7,782 bases of DNA from Pseudomonadota bacterium (GCA_016522385.1 JAEKFU010000686.1:1-7782); one strand, 5' to 3'; counted from the stretch's first letter, positions 1-6,842 are shown. Notes: a model not told the origin generated them from the sequence alone. Numbers and translations are program-made.

Positions 1-430
1 TGAACAAACGCAGCAGCAGCTGGAACGGATGGACGCAGAAGCCCAGAAGTCTCTTGCCGATCGCACAAAGCTCGACAAGCTCCTGCAGGCCGCACTCCAA
101 ACAGCAGACTCGGCCAAAAAAGCACGGGCAGCAGCGGCGCGCGACTCCGCTCAGGAGCTTAGCTCGTTGCGGGAGAAACTGACGGCGACGACGCGCCAGC
201 TTGAAGAGATCAAACCGAAGTTGGCTGAGGCTCGAGCCGATGTAAAACGCGCCCGCGAAGACATTCCAAGGCGCATCGACAAGATGATCGCTGCCGCGGT
301 AGCAAACCCGGATGATGAAGTCGCCGTTCTAAGAAAGGGCCTCGCCGCAGCGAACGAGGAGATTGCCCGATTGAAAGCCACGCTTGGCAAAAAGCCATCT
401 GGATCGGCTTCTAAGCAATCCACGCAATGA
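1..430 (+). CDS. Coiled-coil protein of unknown function (5' end outside the window)
   Basis: The reading frame is open from the first bases of the window (Glu-Gln-Thr-Gln-Gln-Gln-Leu-Glu-Arg before the first visible Met at 29), so this is probably the C-terminal part of a longer protein and the ATG at 29 is probably internal. About 142 residues are visible and end at a TGA (428-430). The composition is rich in Ala, Lys, Glu, Arg and Leu with heptad-like spacing of hydrophobic residues (for example LSSLREKLTATTRQLEEIKPKL), which indicates a long alpha-helical coiled coil. It finishes in a flexible Ser/Lys/Gln tail. There is no membrane segment or catalytic motif in the visible part. It lies 153 bases upstream of the TAXI gene on the same strand, so it may belong to the same gene group. 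I do not recognise the family; the informative N-terminus is missing. Confidence 0.7.
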   Translation, partial: EQTQQQLERMDAEAQKSLADRTKLDKLLQAALQTADSAKKARAAAARDSAQELSSLREKLTATTRQLEEIKPKLAEARADVKRAREDIPRRIDKMIAAAVANPDDEVAVLRKGLAAANEEIARLKATLGKKPSGSASKQSTQ

Positions 431-583
431 CGCGCGTCAGGGAACCCAGCCACGCTACACGGTTTGAGTTTATCGCTTTGGCACGGAGCGGCAACTAAGT
501 CACAAATTCAAAGAGTTTCGGCCAGCTCAGAGACCGATCAGACAAAATCCTGGCCATTGTTCAGATAACAGTGAGTATTCAAA
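431..583. other. Intergenic region between coiled-coil gene and TAXI gene
   Basis: This 153-base gap has no convincing gene. It contains an inverted pair GGCCAG (520-525) and CTGGCC (550-555) separated by 24 bases, which could fold into a loose stem just ahead of the TAXI gene. No T-run follows, so it does not look like an intrinsic terminator. I found no clear -35/-10 pair. The only ribosome-binding signal is a weak GTGAG at 571-575, eight bases before the ATG at 584. Confidence 0.4.
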
Positions 584-1549
584 ATGTCCTTCCGCTTTCT
601 ACTTTCACTCTTGATCCTGCTAACTGTTGGGGGTGCCGGCGGGGCGGTCAACGCCCAGAATATCGACGTGCGCGCACAACACGATTTGGTAAACAGAGGA
701 ACCGTCGGCATCGTTTCCGGTGGCGTAACGGGAACCTATGTGCGGTTTGCTTCCGACCTATCGACTGCTTTGGACGAAGGTTACGAACATCGCGTTTTGA
801 CGATCCTCGGCAAGGGGTCAGTACGCAATATCGAAGACTTGCTGATGCTCAAAGGTATCGACATCGCAATTGTCCAATCTGACGTGCTTGACTTTTACCG
901 GAACAGAATGAGCCATCTGGAGGTGGAAAAGAAGATCGAATACATCACAAAATTGTACAATGAAGAAGTGCATGTTCTCGCTCGCTCGGGGGCCCGTGAT
1001 GTTGCGAGCCTGCAAGGCAAACGAGTGAATTTCGGCGCCCAGGGCAGCGGTACGTTCATGACGGCAAGCATAATATTCGATGCGCTGGGTGTTGAGGTCG
1101 AGGTCACGACCCTGGCGGATCAGATCGCGCTCGCCCAATTGAAAAAGGGAGAGATCGATGCCCTGGTCTTCGTAGGCGGCAAGCCCGTTACGCTGCTGAG
1201 CGACATATCTCGGCAAGACAAGTTGGTCTTGCTACCGATTCCGCCCAACAAGATCGAAGGTGCCTATCTGACTGAGACGCTTACATCCAAAACGTATCCC
1301 AACCTTATTGATGAAGGAAGGACGGTGTCTACAGTGGCCGTTGGGGCTGTCATGGCCGCTTACAGTTGGCCTAAGGATCATCCCCGCCACCTGAAGGTGA
1401 AGCGTTTCGTTGAACGGTTCTTCGGCAAGTTTAGCACCTTCCAGCAACCGCCCTTTCATCAAAAATGGAAGGAGGTCGACTTGAGAGCAGACGTTCCGGG
1501 CTGGCGGCGTTTCGATGCCGCTGCCACATGGTTGGCTAACAATCCTTAG
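584..1549 (+). CDS. TAXI family periplasmic solute-binding protein
   Basis: This is a 321-residue exported binding protein of the TAXI family, whose members normally capture small organic solutes for TRAP transporters. It has a signal peptide with hydrophobic core at residues 5-18 and probable cleavage after Ala24 (VNA/QN). Family landmarks follow in order: GIVSGGVTGTYVRFA (42-56), KGSVRNIEDL (77-86), IAIVQSDV (94-101) and LQGKRVNFGAQGSGTF (143-158). The C-terminus carries KWKEVDL and PGWRRFDAAATWL (294-317), which I associate with a TAXI subgroup. Length fits the family. No TRAP membrane subunit gene lies on either side, so it may be an orphan binding protein that serves a distant transporter or acts as a ligand sensor. 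The ATG at 584 is preceded only by a weak GTGAG at 571-575. Its TAG stop lies inside the strong ribosome-binding site of the next gene, so the two are probably co-translated. The family call is firm; ligand and role are not known. Confidence 0.9.
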   Translation: MSFRFLLSLLILLTVGGAGGAVNAQNIDVRAQHDLVNRGTVGIVSGGVTGTYVRFASDLSTALDEGYEHRVLTILGKGSVRNIEDLLMLKGIDIAIVQSDVLDFYRNRMSHLEVEKKIEYITKLYNEEVHVLARSGARDVASLQGKRVNFGAQGSGTFMTASIIFDALGVEVEVTTLADQIALAQLKKGEIDALVFVGGKPVTLLSDISRQDKLVLLPIPPNKIEGAYLTETLTSKTYPNLIDEGRTVSTVAVGAVMAAYSWPKDHPRHLKVKRFVERFFGKFSTFQQPPFHQKWKEVDLRADVPGWRRFDAAATWLANNP

Positions 1550-1556
1550 GAGGTGA
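1547..1556 (+). promoter_or_regulatory. Strong Shine-Dalgarno site overlapping the TAXI stop codon
   Basis: TAGGAGGTGA contains a near-perfect anti-16S complement (AGGAGGTGA, 1548-1556). It begins inside the TAG stop of the TAXI gene and lies seven bases before a GTG at 1564. This supports the GTG as the start of the Calx-beta gene over the in-frame ATG at 1591, and suggests translational coupling with the upstream gene. Confidence 0.75.
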
Positions 1557-1563
1557 GTCGACC

Positions 1564-2349
1564 GTGAAATTCCAGAATTGGAGACGTTCGATGGACAAGC
1601 CTGCTGTAATCCGTGACGGTGACCCGCTTCGACGCCGGAGGGCGTCTGCGGCAACCGGCTCACAATTCAGGAGATTGGCGTTTGCAGTCGCTGTTTTTGC
1701 GACGATGTTCTTCTGGGATCAGACGACGGCATTCGCCGCTACTTTTGAGTTGAAAGACGGCGACCAAATCGAGGGCGAGATCATTTTTGCGAGTTCAAGT
1801 TCGATCATTGTCCGCAAACAAACGGGAACACTGGCCCAGTTAAGCCGGCATGCCATAGACAACATAAAACTAGTGACTGAAAAGCGCGGCGTGCTTTCCG
1901 GTTCGCTTGTGAGCTGGAACGACGGTGTTTATGAAATCAAGATCGATGATACTGTCTTCACGGTGCAACTAAGCAAGATCATCGACGAGCGCGAGGATGT
2001 TCCTAGGATCAAAGTGACATCCGCACAAGAAAAGGAAAATGCCGAGAAGCTGGTCTTCGAGCTCAACTTGTCGACTTCCGTCAAGCAAGAAGTGATACTC
2101 ATCTATTCCACAGTGGACGGGACCGCACTAGCAGGCTCAGATTACGAAGCTCAGCGCGGTAGCTTGATCCTGAAACCCGGCACCACTGGCACTACGGTGG
2201 GCGTTCCGCTTTTGGACGACGAGTTGGCAGAGGATGACGAGACGTTCGAGCTTCTTGTCACCAGTGATCTGGACTCAGCAACGATCGAAGTTGAGCGTGG
2301 CTCGGCCACAATATTGGACAATGACGCGCCTGCGAACGACAACCAATAA
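1564..2349 (+). CDS. Exported Calx-beta domain protein with two small beta-repeats
   Basis: This 261-residue protein starts with GTG, chosen because a strong ribosome-binding site sits seven bases upstream. An unusually long, Arg-rich N-terminal stretch (1-37) precedes a hydrophobic segment (38-50) and a likely signal-peptidase site after Ala58 (AFA/AT). An RR pair lies just before the hydrophobic core, but the match to the Tat consensus is poor. Residues 60-103 and about 108-141 look like two copies of a small beta-rich unit (FELKDGDQIEGEI and RGVLSGSLVSWNDG... each ending in an Ile-rich strand). Residues about 147-254 form a Calx-beta domain with DGTALAGSDYE (185-195), PLLDDELAEDDETFEL (215-230) and GSATILDND (246-254). 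In this family the acidic clusters bind calcium and the domain often mediates adhesion or ligand contact. Tight spacing after the TAXI gene suggests the two exported proteins work together. The domain call is firm; the function is unknown. Confidence 0.85.
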   Translation: MKFQNWRRSMDKPAVIRDGDPLRRRRASAATGSQFRRLAFAVAVFATMFFWDQTTAFAATFELKDGDQIEGEIIFASSSSIIVRKQTGTLAQLSRHAIDNIKLVTEKRGVLSGSLVSWNDGVYEIKIDDTVFTVQLSKIIDEREDVPRIKVTSAQEKENAEKLVFELNLSTSVKQEVILIYSTVDGTALAGSDYEAQRGSLILKPGTTGTTVGVPLLDDELAEDDETFELLVTSDLDSATIEVERGSATILDNDAPANDNQ

Positions 2350-2364
2350 GCCGGTCAGTCGGCT
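2349..2364 (+). other. Small hairpin right after the Calx-beta gene
   Basis: AGCCG (2349-2353) and CGGCT (2360-2364) can pair around a six-base loop, starting at the last base of the stop codon. No T-run follows, so it is not a convincing intrinsic terminator. It could stabilise the 3' end of the message. Confidence 0.25.
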
Positions 2365-2677
2365 GCGCTGATGCCTCGAGCCAACTCTCGAAAGACAATT
2401 CGACAAAACCTCCGAGAACATCGAGATATCGTGAGGTCCCTATCGGCAAATTGGAGATATGCATTCAGAACCCCTCGGGGTACGCATCGAGTTGAGAAGA
2501 GACCTCTTCAATCCGCCACATGCCGGGCCACAAGCAACCATTGAAAGGACAGATCGGAACTCGAAGTCCGGATCACCGTCTCGAAATCGGAGTAAGATCC
2601 AACGGACTCTGGACCATCGCCAGTATTGTGAGATACTCAATGTCGTTCTCGATCCGTTGATTTTGAAAGTGTCCTGT
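2350..2677. other. Leader region upstream of the TIR gene
   Basis: This 328-base stretch separates the Calx-beta gene from the preferred TIR start. The TIR frame stays open back to an ATG at 2459, but the 73 extra residues resemble no TIR protein N-terminus and the GGAG before that ATG (2453-2456) is only two bases away, which is too close. The stretch holds a compact hairpin, ACCCC-TC-GGGGT (2470-2481), and a 16-base dyad, AGTAT-TGTGAG-ATACT (2622-2637), located 40 bases before the preferred start. No T-run follows either one, and no clear -35/-10 pair was found. It may hold the TIR promoter and an operator, but nothing here proves it. Confidence 0.4.
2622..2637. promoter_or_regulatory. Possible operator dyad upstream of the TIR gene
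   Basis: A short inverted repeat, AGTAT-TGTGAG-ATACT, lies about 40 bases ahead of the ATG at 2678. The position suits a regulator binding site, but arms of five bases occur often by chance. Confidence 0.2.
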
Positions 2678-3880
2678 ATGGATTCAGCTGCAACAGGCGA
2701 CCCGAAGCTCAAAATATACGTCTCCTATGCCCACCCAGACACTGGTTTCGCCAACGAGTTGGTCGAGGGCCTTGAATATGACGGCAGATTTAGCGTTTCC
2801 ATCGATCACCAAGCCCTTGACCAGGGTGACGACTGGAAGATCCGTCGCGGCACCCTGATCGCCGAAGCTGACACGATTGTTTGCGTGCTGTCCCCCGATG
2901 CAGTTCGGTCCAGCATTTTTGCCGCAGAAGCAGCCTATGCACACGAACTGTGCAAACATATACAGCCGGTTCTGCATCGCCCTTTAGGTCATGCAACGGT
3001 GCCCACCCCTTTGGCCAAAATCAACGCTATCCGGTTTGACCAGGATCGGTCTTTCATGGAGGGTCTCAAGACGCTCGCTAACCTGCTCAGACAAAACGCC
3101 GACTGGCTGCGAACTCATACCCAATTGTATTTTCGTGCGCGTGAATGGCAGGACGCGGGTCAACCTGTCAGCCATCTACTGTCCGGAGCGGACATCGAGG
3201 CGGCAGAAAATTGGGCCATGAACCGGCCAGACGAGGCGCCTTCGCTGACCGATTTGCACATGGCATTCATAAGCGCGAGCGAAAACATGGGCGACGCTGC
3301 ACACAACGGGCCAGGATCGCTGAACGACCCTCAAGGCGCGATCCACCAAGGACAATCGCTGCACCGGGTAAATCGCTTTTACCTGGCCATAGCCATTTTG
3401 CTCGCCATTGCCGCGGCGCTGGCCACCTGGCTCGCCTTCGAGGCCCGAGAGCAGGCCGAGGCCGCAAAACGTGAGGCTATGGTGCAAAAGCAGGAGGCAG
3501 AAGAGGCCAAGGTTGAAGCCGTCATCCAGCGTAAACGGATCGAAGATGCTTTGAAGACAGTCCATGCCAGTCTATGCGTGGAGGTCAAACAGGTCACCAA
3601 AACGTTGGCAACAACCAACGATGATGCCATCTGGGACAACAAGTTCGGCCTGTTTTGGACACTCTATGACGGCCCGATGATCGCGCTCGAGCAATTGGAG
3701 AATGCCTTGTCGGACGATGCCAGCAACCTGGTGGTCGCGGCAATGATCGAATTCGGTAAAGAGCTCGGCAGACGCGGTGAGCCCTACGAAGCGCGTGCAT
3801 CGGGCCTGCCAAGGCGCAAACTCATGGAACAGGCGGGCGCCATCTCACAAATGTGCACAAAAATCCCGATCAAACGCTAA
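2678..3880 (+). CDS. Membrane-anchored TIR domain protein
   Basis: From the ATG at 2678 the protein has 400 residues. An alternative ATG at 2459 would add 73 unconserved residues; 2678 is preferred because the TIR domain then begins near the N-terminus and a weak GAAAG lies eight bases upstream. The TIR domain spans about 10-130: LKIYVSYAHPD (11-21), VSIDHQALDQGDDW (40-53), VCVLSPDAVRSS (68-79) and FAAEAAYAHEL (81-91), where Glu84 is the likely catalytic NADase glutamate by family analogy. Residues 142-200 carry a linker known from bacterial TIR proteins (DWLRTHTQLYFRAREWQ, LLSGADIEAAENW, SLTDLHMAFISASE). One membrane segment follows (about 234-252), then a charged coiled coil (254-295) and a C-terminal domain with FGLFWTLYDG (323-332) and VVAAMIEFGKEL (352-363). 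The TIR half should be cytoplasmic and the C-terminus periplasmic, which fits its two cysteines (300, 393). Proposed role: NAD-cleaving or scaffold signalling effector. The TIR call is firm; the role is inferred. Confidence 0.85.
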   Translation: MDSAATGDPKLKIYVSYAHPDTGFANELVEGLEYDGRFSVSIDHQALDQGDDWKIRRGTLIAEADTIVCVLSPDAVRSSIFAAEAAYAHELCKHIQPVLHRPLGHATVPTPLAKINAIRFDQDRSFMEGLKTLANLLRQNADWLRTHTQLYFRAREWQDAGQPVSHLLSGADIEAAENWAMNRPDEAPSLTDLHMAFISASENMGDAAHNGPGSLNDPQGAIHQGQSLHRVNRFYLAIAILLAIAAALATWLAFEAREQAEAAKREAMVQKQEAEEAKVEAVIQRKRIEDALKTVHASLCVEVKQVTKTLATTNDDAIWDNKFGLFWTLYDGPMIALEQLENALSDDASNLVVAAMIEFGKELGRRGEPYEARASGLPRRKLMEQAGAISQMCTKIPIKR

Positions 3881-3890
3881 GACTTGATCG
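3859..3890 (-). terminator. Putative intrinsic terminator for the amidase-M81 operon
   Basis: CGATCAA (3867-3873) and TTGATCG (3884-3890) form a seven-pair stem around a ten-base loop. Read on the minus strand, the stem is followed by GGA and then five T (plus-strand AAAAA at 3859-3863). It sits exactly over the M81 stop codon and the TIR stop codon. The stem is AT-mixed and the T-run is short, so strength is uncertain. On the plus strand no T-run follows, so it should not end TIR transcription. Confidence 0.4.
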
Positions 3891-5405
3891 CGTCGATCCG
3901 GAAAATGCCGGACCGTTTGGCCCCAAGCGAACTCCCTGGCGCAACCGGGTAAACGGAATGCGATCAAGCTGGCAAGGATTGGCACCCGGGCTCTCGGCGA
4001 AGATCACTTTTTCGGCAATCGGTTCGTAGTCAGCGAGAAAGTGAACGGCACTCTTCACACAGACAATAGCCTGGTCCGGTGGTTGAATATTCAAATGGGT
4101 GAAGATCGCCTGGTCGGCATTCTGGGTTCGGTTCGAGCCAACCACGACGGTCACGTCGGCGCCGTCATCGAGAATACGCAATGCCGCCATTGGGCCGAGA
4201 TTGGCGGTCGCGCCGCCATACATCGGGCCGGTGAAGACAAAGCAACCGTCTGACAGCGCCTCGATGCGCACGCGGGCCTTGAGCGGGCCGGTGCCAAGCT
4301 GGGGATACCTGCCGCCAATCGCAACATCCAGCTCACCTCCGATGCCGGCAGCATGGGCTTGCAACGCCGTTTCGGGGTCCCAAAACATGCCGATGACAGC
4401 GCTTTGTGCGCCGGCCTCTATCAGGGTCGCCAGCAGTCCTGTTGTATCGCCTGTTGCACCGGCACCGGGATTGTCCTGCGCATCGGCAATCAGCACCGGC
4501 CGTGATGCCTCACACGCCACCGTCATGGCGTCGGCGACCGCGTCAGCGGCCGGCACCAGCGGGTTGTGAAGTTCATCCTCGGCCGCCTTCAGCGCCGCCA
4601 GTATGGTGTCCGCTGCAGCATCCACGGCGTTCTGATCGGTGCCGTAGGAAAATACCGAACAGCCGCAGGCAGGCACATCGGCCGGCGGAAAACCGAACAC
4701 GAAGTCGACCGAGCTGACGCCGTTGCCCTCAAGCCCCGGCAGCATGCCGTAGAGACGGGCGCCGGGCTCGCGGCGCGTCGACTGCGCCTGGATCGGAACG
4801 ATATAGTCGAGCTGTCGCCAGGCCTTGGCAAACGGTTCACCGCGCCTCAGTTCCTCACGCAGCAGTTTGCAGGCCCGCGCACCGGTCTCAGCCATATCGA
4901 TATGTGGATAGGTCCGGTAGATCGTCGTCACCGAGGCCCGCTCGGCAAACTCGCGCGACATGTTGCCATGTAGATCAAGGCTGACGGCAATTGGCAGCTC
5001 GGATCCGGTTACTTCTCGGATGCGGCGCAGGATCTCCGCTTCCCCATCATCATGCGACTGGGTCACCATGGCGCCGTGCAGGTCAAGGTAGACACCATCG
5101 ACGTCATTGGTCGCGGCAATGCCATCGGCGATCATGCCCGAAATCTTGTCGAATGCATCATCTGTGACGTAGCTGCCCGGCTCAGCCGCCGCCCAGGCGA
5201 TCGGCATCAGATCAAACTCATCCGCGGCATCGATAAAGCCACCAATCGGGATGTTCAGCCCGGCTAATGTGTCGATCACGCCGCTGCCCGTCTGCAGCCC
5301 CGGCCAGGCGCCTCCGGCCTCGAAGGTCTCGAACGGTGTCGGGATCGGCGTGAAGGTATTCGTTTCGTGCTGAAAGCCGGCGATGGCGATCCGTGGACGA
5401 TTCAT
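3870..5405 (-). CDS. M81 family metallopeptidase (MlrC-like)
   Basis: This 511-residue protein matches the M81 family, whose best-known member MlrC (microcystinase C) is a zinc enzyme that cleaves linear peptide products of microcystin degradation. The N-terminal half carries FQHETNTF (11-18), GVYLDLHGAMV (104-114), VSLDLHGNMS (141-150) and TYPHIDM (165-171). The D-x-H of the third motif (Asp144, His146) and His168 are likely metal ligands. The C-terminal half carries ADAQDNPGAGATGDTT (307-322), GPMYGGATANLGP (393-405) and RTQNADQAIFTHL (426-438). No signal peptide is present, so it acts in the cytoplasm. The start at 5405 is preceded by a purine-rich GAGAGG. It lies 21 bases downstream of the amidase gene and is clearly in one operon with it. 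Its 3' end overlaps the convergent TIR gene by 11 bases. Most family members have untested substrates, and presence here does not imply microcystin degradation. The family call is firm; the substrate is unknown. Confidence 0.92.
   Translation of the reverse strand: MNRPRIAIAGFQHETNTFTPIPTPFETFEAGGAWPGLQTGSGVIDTLAGLNIPIGGFIDAADEFDLMPIAWAAAEPGSYVTDDAFDKISGMIADGIAATNDVDGVYLDLHGAMVTQSHDDGEAEILRRIREVTGSELPIAVSLDLHGNMSREFAERASVTTIYRTYPHIDMAETGARACKLLREELRRGEPFAKAWRQLDYIVPIQAQSTRREPGARLYGMLPGLEGNGVSSVDFVFGFPPADVPACGCSVFSYGTDQNAVDAAADTILAALKAAEDELHNPLVPAADAVADAMTVACEASRPVLIADAQDNPGAGATGDTTGLLATLIEAGAQSAVIGMFWDPETALQAHAAGIGGELDVAIGGRYPQLGTGPLKARVRIEALSDGCFVFTGPMYGGATANLGPMAALRILDDGADVTVVVGSNRTQNADQAIFTHLNIQPPDQAIVCVKSAVHFLADYEPIAEKVIFAESPGANPCQLDRIPFTRLRQGVRLGPNGPAFSGSTRSSLSV
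3886..3912. other. Two adjacent small hairpins just past the TIR stop codon
   Basis: GATCG-CGT-CGATC (3886-3898) and TCCGG-AAAATG-CCGGA (3897-3912) follow the TIR stop by five bases, inside the M81 coding region. No T-run follows, so they are at best 3'-end stabilisers of the TIR message. The first shares bases with the minus-strand terminator stem. Confidence 0.2.
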
Positions 5406-5426
5406 GAGGCCTCTCTTCTTCCAGCA

Positions 5427-6842
5427 CTATTCCTGTTCGAACAGCTTTTCAGCCATAATGCCGACACGTTGCTCAACCACCCCGCAGGCTTCCAGGATCA
5501 TGTCCTCTCGGAACCGTCGGCCGACGATCTGTACACCGACCGGTAGGCCGTCATTATAGTTAGCCGCAACATTACCGGCGGGTAGGCCCATATAGTTCAT
5601 CGCGTAGCTATAGAGCGCCGCGCCGAGAACCTCCTTCACCCCTTCCGGTCCTTCGGTATCTCGGTCCCAACTATAGGTTGGTGCCGGCAGAAACGGCGTC
5701 AGCACCAACGGATAGTCCTCCAGGAACAATGTCCATTGCCTGAGATAGTGTGACCGTTTGGCGAAGCCTTTCAGCAAATCCAAGCCTTCATACGGTTCGA
5801 AGTAGGCATAATAGTCATCAAATATGCTGCTGAGCGTGGTGCTGCCCAGCCTGCGTATATCATCACCCATTAGTGCCTTGACCTCACCAAACAAACAGCG
5901 CGCACCTTCTACTGCCGCCTCACGCAAGAGCGGAGGTTCGGTTTCGACCACATCATACCCGGCCTCCGACAAGGCATCCCGCGCCGTCTCGAGAGCCGTC
6001 TCAACTGCCGGATGCAGATCGAACTCAAACGTGTTGCGGGTAAAGGCGATCTTGATCGGGCCGGACAACTGCGGTCCTGCAAACGGCATTGGCACCATCC
6101 AAGGATCATGCGCGTCATACTGAATAAGCACCTCCATGCCGAGGCGGACATCCCGCACCTCGCGCGCAATCACGCCTTGCACCGACATGAGCTGTGCCAA
6201 CAATCCGCGCTCGGCTGTCGCCGACGGGTTGTACGCCGGCGTGCGACCGAGCCCCGGCTTCACCGTTGCGGCACCGGTCGCCGCGGCGGGAAACCGCAGC
6301 GAACCACCAATATCATTGCCATGGGCGATTGCCCCGATCCCTGACATGACCGCGGATGAGGCACCGCCCGACGAGCCGCCCGACGAGGCCCAGTCGTTCC
6401 ACGGACTAAACGTGCGGCCATGCAGCTCATTGTCGGTGGTCGCGCGGAACGAGAATTCCGGCGTATTCGTGCGCCCAATGACAATGGCGCCGGCCCTTTT
6501 GAGATTGCGCACAACCGGCGCATCAGCCGGTGCAATGATGTCCTTGTAGGCGGTCACGCCGTTCGGTGTCGCCCGACCCTCCTGATCGATGTTCTCCTTG
6601 ATCGTCACCGGCACGCCATGCAGTGGTCCAATCGGACCGGAGCACGCCATAGTCTCATCAAGTGCCTTGGCTTCGGCCATCGCTTGATCGCTGAGATCGT
6701 CAACCACTGCATTGAGATGCGGATTGCGCGCCTGCAGGCGTTCGACTGCCGCACCCACCGCTTCAACCGACGAAATCTTTTTGCCCGCGACAGCAGCTGC
6801 CAGGTCGCAGGCGCCTAATTGCCAAAGGGGGCGGTCAACCAT
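5427..6842 (-). CDS. Amidase signature family hydrolase
   Basis: This 471-residue protein belongs to the amidase signature superfamily (GatA, fatty acid amide hydrolase and relatives), which hydrolyses carboxamide bonds with a Ser-cisSer-Lys triad. The triad is visible: Lys82 in VPVTIKEN, cis-Ser157 in the GGSSGG motif (155-160) and nucleophile Ser181 in NDIGGSLRFPAA (176-187). Spacings of 75 and 24 residues equal those of the characterised fatty acid amide hydrolase (Lys142, Ser217, Ser241). The C-terminal part has MNYMGLPAGNVAA and DGLPVGVQIVGRR, typical of the fold. No signal peptide is present, so it is cytoplasmic. The start is supported by GAGGAA (plus-strand 6848-6853) about six bases upstream. 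It is the first gene of a two-gene operon with the M81 peptidase and diverges from a peptide-type binding protein gene, which points to catabolism of an amide or small peptide rather than to tRNA amidation: no gatC or gatB is nearby. The substrate is unknown. Confidence 0.93.
   Translation of the reverse strand: MVDRPLWQLGACDLAAAVAGKKISSVEAVGAAVERLQARNPHLNAVVDDLSDQAMAEAKALDETMACSGPIGPLHGVPVTIKENIDQEGRATPNGVTAYKDIIAPADAPVVRNLKRAGAIVIGRTNTPEFSFRATTDNELHGRTFSPWNDWASSGGSSGGASSAVMSGIGAIAHGNDIGGSLRFPAAATGAATVKPGLGRTPAYNPSATAERGLLAQLMSVQGVIAREVRDVRLGMEVLIQYDAHDPWMVPMPFAGPQLSGPIKIAFTRNTFEFDLHPAVETALETARDALSEAGYDVVETEPPLLREAAVEGARCLFGEVKALMGDDIRRLGSTTLSSIFDDYYAYFEPYEGLDLLKGFAKRSHYLRQWTLFLEDYPLVLTPFLPAPTYSWDRDTEGPEGVKEVLGAALYSYAMNYMGLPAGNVAANYNDGLPVGVQIVGRRFREDMILEACGVVEQRVGIMAEKLFEQE

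Noticed and set aside
571..882. Plus-strand reading frame beginning with GTG inside the TAXI gene
   Set aside because: It overlaps a clear TAXI coding region in another frame, and the peptide is rich in Arg and Cys with no family resemblance.
584..1549. TAXI gene as part of a complete TRAP transporter operon
   Set aside because: No DctQ- or DctM-like membrane protein with multiple hydrophobic segments is encoded in the window on either side.
2470..2481. ACCCC-TC-GGGGT hairpin as an intrinsic terminator of the Calx-beta gene
   Set aside because: The stem is short with a two-base loop and there is no T-run after it on either strand.
2459..2677. N-terminal extension of the TIR protein starting at the ATG at 2459
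   Set aside because: The peptide is low in recognisable structure, the GGAG before it is only two bases from the ATG, and TIR domains of this type usually start within about 10-15 residues of the N-terminus.
3873..3962. Possible frameshift at the M81 C-terminus, because another minus-strand frame is also open and would end in a plausible tail
   Set aside because: The annotated frame keeps RLRQGVRLGPNGPAF after the conserved SPGANP, which reads as an acceptable family end, and there is no homopolymer run suggesting an error.
4099..4569. Plus-strand open frames antisense to the M81 gene
   Set aside because: They are shadows of a high-GC coding region; their Ala/Pro/Ser-rich peptides match no fold, whereas the minus-strand frame carries all M81 motifs.
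5427..6842. Amidase as the GatA subunit of the tRNA amidotransferase
   Set aside because: No gatB or gatC neighbours, and the context is catabolic (M81 peptidase and transporter binding protein).
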